Source: CAZFUY01 sp964522445
Lineage (GTDB): Bacteria > Pseudomonadota > Gammaproteobacteria > SZUA-229
DNA length: 9,513 bases
Direction of reading: 5' to 3'
Assembly: GCA_964522445.1 (NCBI GenBank)
Contig: CAZFUY010000107.1
Coordinates: 1 to 9,513 of the forward strand
Positions within the stretch are counted from its first letter, which is position 1; each line of letters starts with the position of its first letter. Below the pieces are notes generated by a model. That model ran no database searches. It worked only from the letters and a program-made list of their open reading frames with translations, and was not told the DNA's origin. The position numbers and the translations under genes were made by a program. Shown here in pieces: positions 5,728 through 9,513 of the stretch.

Positions 5728-7884
5728 ATGTATGAGTCTTTTTATGGGTTAAAGGAAAAACCCTTTACCCTATTGCCCGATCCAGAATACCTTTATATGA
5801 GTCCCAAGCACCAACGGGCTTTGACTTTGCTTGAATATGGCATGATGAATCAGGCGGGATTTAGTGTTATCTGTGGTGATACGGGGGCAGGTAAAACAAC
5901 GCTTATTAGACGATTACTAACAGAATTGGGTGATGATACAACCGTTGGCCTTATAACAAATACACATCAGTCTTTTGGTGATTTATTAGACTGGGTTTTA
6001 ATGGCGTTTGGGCTTGATAGTGAAGACCAGAGTAAGTTTAAAAAACATCAAATGTTTGTTGAGTTTTTAATCGAACAATATGCTCAAAATAAACGCACAG
6101 TATTAATTGTTGATGAAGCACAAAATATAAAGGCCGACATGCTTGAAGAGCTGCGCATGTTATCAAATATTAATGCTGATAAAGATCAGGTGTTGCAGGT
6201 TATATTGGCAGGTCAGCCTGCATTACGTGACACCTTACGAAAACCTGAACTGATGCAATTTGCACAGCGCATAGCTGTAGATTATTACCTTGAATCTTTA
6301 AGCAGAGAAGAAACAACCGTTTATATACATCACCGCTTAAAAGTGGCGGGTGCAGATAAACCAATTTTTACAGATGAAGCCTGCGATGCTATTTACAGAT
6401 ACAGTGGTGGTACACCAAGATTAATTAATCTTTTGTGTGATACCACTTTGGTTTATGGCTTTGCAGAGCAGACAGAAACAATAACTAAAAAACTGGTAGA
6501 TGATGTTGTTCGTGAACAGCATGGCAATAGTATTGTGCCTACATTTAATAACCCGCTGGTGGAGAATAAAGTAGAACGACAGGAAAAAGTAACATCTGAA
6601 TTAATAGAAGAAGAGCTTATAGCAGAAGAATTAGAAAATAAAATCACAGAAAATTCAGAAAGTGAAGTTAAAGAGCAAAGTAATGCAGCGATTGCTGAGC
6701 ATGGTAAACGTGCAGGAAATGCAGCCTCAAATTTTAATTCTGTTGTTAGTACCGGTACAACTCAGGTTGATGGTAATGCTTCTGCATCATCTAAAATATT
6801 GAGTAATTCAGAAATATCTGGCAAGTCAGTGGATTCAAATATAACGCCCATTAATCAAGATACAGCAATAGAAGAAGATAAAGCAGAAAAAGAGGTCAGG
6901 TTAAAAGCTGAAGAGAAGAAAGAAACTATTGCAGAACAGGAAAGAAAGCTTGCTGAAGAAGAATTAGATAATGACGAATCGCTTAAGGAAGATACTAAGG
7001 ACGCTGTAGAGAGTAGCGGCTTTAAAAAAGATTTCATTGAAGATAAAGACACAAATGTAGATAACAAAAAAGAAATAGAAGAAGAGCTGGTATTTGAGCA
7101 TGTAGAAGATGAAGAACAAGATAAAACTCAAGGAAACCGAACCACGCAACAACCTGTTGAAGATGTTTATCCCATAATTCATGTGGAAGATAGCACAAAG
7201 AAAAATATCAATATATTAGTATTGGGTTTTGCTGGCGGCATGTTGCTTGCTGCAATACTTATTATGATTATGGCTTATGTTATGTTTGGTAATAACATGC
7301 AAGCTGTTCCTGAGCAGGTGCAATCACCAGAAAATATTACTGCACCATTGTCTACGGAAACTGAAATTGTACGGCAGGCAGAGATTAAGCAACAGGAACG
7401 CCAAAGGCAGCAAGAGCTTGGAAAAGCCAGATTACAGGCCATAGAAAAGGAGCGTGATGCAGCTATGGCCATCACTAAAGCATTAGAGCGTGAACGTGAT
7501 GCAGCATTATTAGCAGCAAAAGCGCAGCAGGAAATGCGATTTGCTGAAAAACGTGCAGTTGAAATTATTGCTCAGCAAGAGAGAAAAGCAGCAAGGGAAG
7601 TAAAAAAAGCTCAGCAAAGAGTGAGGGAAGCAGAATTGGCAGCAGCAAAAGCCAATGAGAGAGAACGAGTAATGAAAATACAGGTGATGAAGGCTAAGCT
7701 GGCGGCACAGAAGAAAAAAGATGCATTAGCAGTACAGGTTAACTCTAGTCCTGTTGTTACTCATTTAGCACCTAAAGATATAAAGCCAGTTAAGAAACAG
7801 GCAAAACCAAAAGGGTTAACAAAATTTTCTGCAAATCCATGCTCAAGTCCATCCGCAAAATTTTTGTCTACCTGTAAAAAATAA
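5728..7884 (+). CDS. ExeA/GspA-like AAA ATPase with transmembrane helix and periplasmic coiled coil
   Basis: 718 residues. An AGGAG lies 12 nt before the ATG, a long but usable spacing, and the N-terminus MYESFYGLKEKPF is the family's typical opening. The ATPase spans about 1-265: Walker A GDTGAGKTT (50-58), Walker B VLIVDEAQ (125-132), a sensor-1 segment ILAGQPAL (159-166) and GGTPRLINLLCD (227-238). Residues about 275-490 are a Glu/Lys-rich, probably disordered linker. A single TM helix at about 495-519 puts the rest in the periplasm: a long Ala/Glu/Arg/Lys coiled coil (about 545-665) with a 14-residue repeat around KERDAAM/RERDAAL, then a short tail ending NPCSSPSAKFLSTCKK with two Cys. 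ExeA/GspA proteins couple ATP use to building secretion channels through peptidoglycan, and a related subfamily marks PEP-CTERM/exopolysaccharide loci. The peptidoglycan-binding domain of ExeA is not seen. Which machine it serves is unknown. Confidence 0.88.
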   Translation: MYESFYGLKEKPFTLLPDPEYLYMSPKHQRALTLLEYGMMNQAGFSVICGDTGAGKTTLIRRLLTELGDDTTVGLITNTHQSFGDLLDWVLMAFGLDSEDQSKFKKHQMFVEFLIEQYAQNKRTVLIVDEAQNIKADMLEELRMLSNINADKDQVLQVILAGQPALRDTLRKPELMQFAQRIAVDYYLESLSREETTVYIHHRLKVAGADKPIFTDEACDAIYRYSGGTPRLINLLCDTTLVYGFAEQTETITKKLVDDVVREQHGNSIVPTFNNPLVENKVERQEKVTSELIEEELIAEELENKITENSESEVKEQSNAAIAEHGKRAGNAASNFNSVVSTGTTQVDGNASASSKILSNSEISGKSVDSNITPINQDTAIEEDKAEKEVRLKAEEKKETIAEQERKLAEEELDNDESLKEDTKDAVESSGFKKDFIEDKDTNVDNKKEIEEELVFEHVEDEEQDKTQGNRTTQQPVEDVYPIIHVEDSTKKNINILVLGFAGGMLLAAILIMIMAYVMFGNNMQAVPEQVQSPENITAPLSTETEIVRQAEIKQQERQRQQELGKARLQAIEKERDAAMAITKALERERDAALLAAKAQQEMRFAEKRAVEIIAQQERKAAREVKKAQQRVREAELAAAKANERERVMKIQVMKAKLAAQKKKDALAVQVNSSPVVTHLAPKDIKPVKKQAKPKGLTKFSANPCSSPSAKFLSTCKK

Positions 7885-7956
7885 CTTTTCCTGGTAGAGA
7901 TGCGCTTAGCTTTAGTCAACTATCTTTTGTTTATGAAAAATAAATCATATAAATAA

Positions 7957-9429
7957 ATGAAACCTAATAACACAGATAAAAAAGTAGCATTATATTGGCG
8001 CAGAACAAAAATAATCGCCACATTAGGCCCGTCTTCTAATACAGATAAAAAAATAAAAAGTCTGATTAAGGCAGGGGTTAATATATTCAGGTTAAATATG
8101 TCTCATGGGGATCATGAGGAACATAAAAAATCTGTTTGTCTAATAAGAAAAATATCGAAAGAGATGGGGGAGCAAGTAGGAATATTGATGGATCTGTGTG
8201 GTCCAAAAATAAGAGTTGGAAAGTTTATTAATGGTCAAATAACACTTAAGTCAAATGCAGAAATCATTATTAGTTGTACAGACAAAATAGGTGATGAGGG
8301 GCTAATAATTTCCCAATATAAGGACTTGTACAAAGATGTAAAAAGGCATGAAAGAATACTTCTTGATGATGGCAATTTTGAGTTATGTGTAAAACAGGTA
8401 AAAGATAAAAATATAATCTGTAAAGTTATTTATGGCGGTTTTTTAAAAGAAAATAAAGGCATGAATTTGCCTGATTCAAAAATTAGTGTATCAAGTTTTA
8501 CTGCAAAAGATAAAAAAGATGCTGCATTAGCAATAGAGGTGAAAGCTGATTTTCTGGCATTAAGCTTTGTCAGGTCAGAGAATGATATAGACGTACTTAA
8601 AAAATTTATAAAAAATAGAAAGGCAGATATACCTGTAATTGCAAAAATAGAAAAACCTGAAGCGATTAGTAATATAAATGAAATATTGAAAATATCTTAT
8701 GGGATTATGATAGCCAGGGGTGATTTAGGTATTGAATTGCCAGCTGAGAAAGTGCCGTTAATACAAAAAGATTTAATTAATAAGGCGCGCTACTATCATC
8801 GGCCTGTAATTGTCGCCACTCAAATGATGGAATCCATGATAACCAACTCCAGGCCAACAAGGGCAGAAGTAGGTGATGTAGCAAATGCTGCGCTATTAAG
8901 TGCTGATGCAGTAATGTTGTCTGCAGAGACAGCAAGTGGTAAGTACCCAGTTAAAGCAGTGCAAACAATGGATTGTGTACTACGTGAAATTGAGAGCTAT
9001 CAATGGAAAAAAAATAGTTTTGGAGAACGTATTGCGGATGAAGAAGGTGATCCAATGCCGTCTGATAGAAAGGCAGTAGCACATGCTGTTTATGCATTGG
9101 CGCAGGATCTGAAACTTCAGGGGATTTTAGTTCCAACAAGAACAGGAACAACCGCGAAAGTTCTATCAGCAAACAGGCCAACATCACCACTGCTTGGTGT
9201 GTGTTCAGATGAAAAAATATGCCGCCGGCTCAGTTTGCATTGGGGAGTTATTTCTTTTCATATAAAAGAAAAAGAAACGCGTGACTGGAAAGCTTTATGC
9301 AAGAGCCTTTCAAAACAATGTAATTTTACAAGAACAGGTAATATGGTTTTATTTGTATCAGGTTTTAATCATGACCCAAAGTTAAGTGAGCCTGTTATGA
9401 AGCTAATGTATATTGCTGATTATAAATAA
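7957..9429 (+). CDS. pyk: Pyruvate kinase, probably K+-independent type
   Basis: 490 residues, full length; cytoplasmic enzyme converting phosphoenolpyruvate and ADP to pyruvate and ATP. Visible motifs: TKIIATLGPSS (17-27), FRLNMSHG (44-51) with Arg45, Asn47 and Ser49 at the substrate site, IAKIEKPEAI with catalytic Lys230 and metal ligand Glu232, IARGDLGIELP with Asp256, and the signature ATQMMESM...RPTRAEVGDVANA (287-311). The B domain lies at about 85-185 and the C-terminal regulatory domain at about 350-490. At the site that sets potassium dependence the segment reads DLCGPKIRV: Leu80, Cys81, Lys84 and Val87 replace the Thr, Lys, Glu and Thr of the K+-requiring rabbit enzyme, with Lys84 supplying the charge. 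Arginine codons are mostly AGA/AGG here (11 of the first 14), unlike the upstream genes. It follows the ATPase by 72 nt with no terminator between. No clear Shine-Dalgarno is seen. A functional link to the surface genes is not evident. Confidence 0.95.
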   Translation: MKPNNTDKKVALYWRRTKIIATLGPSSNTDKKIKSLIKAGVNIFRLNMSHGDHEEHKKSVCLIRKISKEMGEQVGILMDLCGPKIRVGKFINGQITLKSNAEIIISCTDKIGDEGLIISQYKDLYKDVKRHERILLDDGNFELCVKQVKDKNIICKVIYGGFLKENKGMNLPDSKISVSSFTAKDKKDAALAIEVKADFLALSFVRSENDIDVLKKFIKNRKADIPVIAKIEKPEAISNINEILKISYGIMIARGDLGIELPAEKVPLIQKDLINKARYYHRPVIVATQMMESMITNSRPTRAEVGDVANAALLSADAVMLSAETASGKYPVKAVQTMDCVLREIESYQWKKNSFGERIADEEGDPMPSDRKAVAHAVYALAQDLKLQGILVPTRTGTTAKVLSANRPTSPLLGVCSDEKICRRLSLHWGVISFHIKEKETRDWKALCKSLSKQCNFTRTGNMVLFVSGFNHDPKLSEPVMKLMYIADYK

Positions 9430-9496
9430 TTGGGGGTGTAATATTTTCTGTGTAAGTGTCTATCATTAATGCCAGAAATGGCTAGGATAGGACATT

Positions 9497-9513
9497 ATGA
9501 AAACAGAAGATAT
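9497..9513 (+). CDS. Possible start of a further gene, cut by right edge
   Basis: ATG at 9497 follows AGGATAGGACATT, in which AGGA lies 4 nt upstream, a plausible ribosome site. Only MKTED and a partial codon are visible, so the product cannot be named. The 67 nt between the pyruvate kinase stop and this ATG hold a tiny GCCA-GAAA-TGGC hairpin (9471-9482) and no terminator, so co-transcription is possible. Confidence 0.35.

Noticed and set aside
6595..7180. Very A-rich, low-complexity stretch with open frames on the minus strand
   Set aside because: It encodes the Glu/Lys-rich linker of the ATPase; the opposite-strand frames are by-products of that composition.
7441..7530. DNA repeat around GAGCGTGATGCAGC and GAACGTGATGCAGC
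   Set aside because: It reflects the 14-residue protein repeat of the ATPase coiled coil, not a CRISPR array or mobile repeat.
7892..7907. Sigma-54-like TGGTAGAGATGCGC before pyruvate kinase
   Set aside because: GG and GC are 9 nt apart instead of 10 and the -24 half is poor, so sigma-54 would not be expected to use it.

Overview
The window is AT-rich bacterial DNA that reads as a Gram-negative, biofilm-forming proteobacterium, most likely a gammaproteobacterium. The signs are a VPLPA-type (PEP-CTERM family) sorting signal, an outer-membrane beta-barrel, a LapG-family periplasmic protease, an ExeA-type ATPase and two sigma-54 (RpoN) type promoters. I cannot name the genus.

Layout. Positions 1-2615 carry three genes on the minus strand. 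In order of transcription they are a TPR/beta-barrel outer-membrane protein (2615 to 1362), then after a 412-nt gap a small secreted 98-residue protein (949 to 653), and 33 nt later a secreted protein with a C-terminal VPLPA sorting signal (619 to beyond the left edge). Each has a clear Shine-Dalgarno site. A GG-N10-GC sigma-54 promoter lies just upstream of the small-protein operon, and a second, weaker one upstream of the barrel gene. Positions 2616-2788 form a divergent control region. The plus strand then carries a LapG-like cysteine protease (2789-3472), a two-TM sensor with PAS and degenerate HD-GYP domains (3485-5521, only 12 nt downstream), an ExeA-like AAA ATPase with a periplasmic coiled coil (5728-7884), pyruvate kinase (7957-9429), and the probable first codons of another gene at the right edge.

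How the parts may work together. In the known Lap system, periplasmic LapG cuts surface adhesins at a di-alanine site unless it is held by LapD, an inner-membrane c-di-GMP receptor with degenerate GGDEF and EAL domains. Here the LapG-like gene is followed not by lapD but by a membrane sensor with a large periplasmic domain, a PAS domain and an HD-GYP domain that has lost most of its metal ligands. The inference is that this protein is a non-catalytic receptor doing LapD's job with an unrelated output domain. The barrel, the small secreted protein (which contains a PAAG motif) and the VPLPA protein are candidate surface components of the same programme. The ATPase resembles those of exopolysaccharide/PEP-CTERM and secretion loci. 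No exosortase, RTX adhesin or sigma-54 activator is visible, so the link between the two halves rests on proximity and shared surface biology. The pyruvate kinase looks like an unrelated metabolic neighbour with different codon use.
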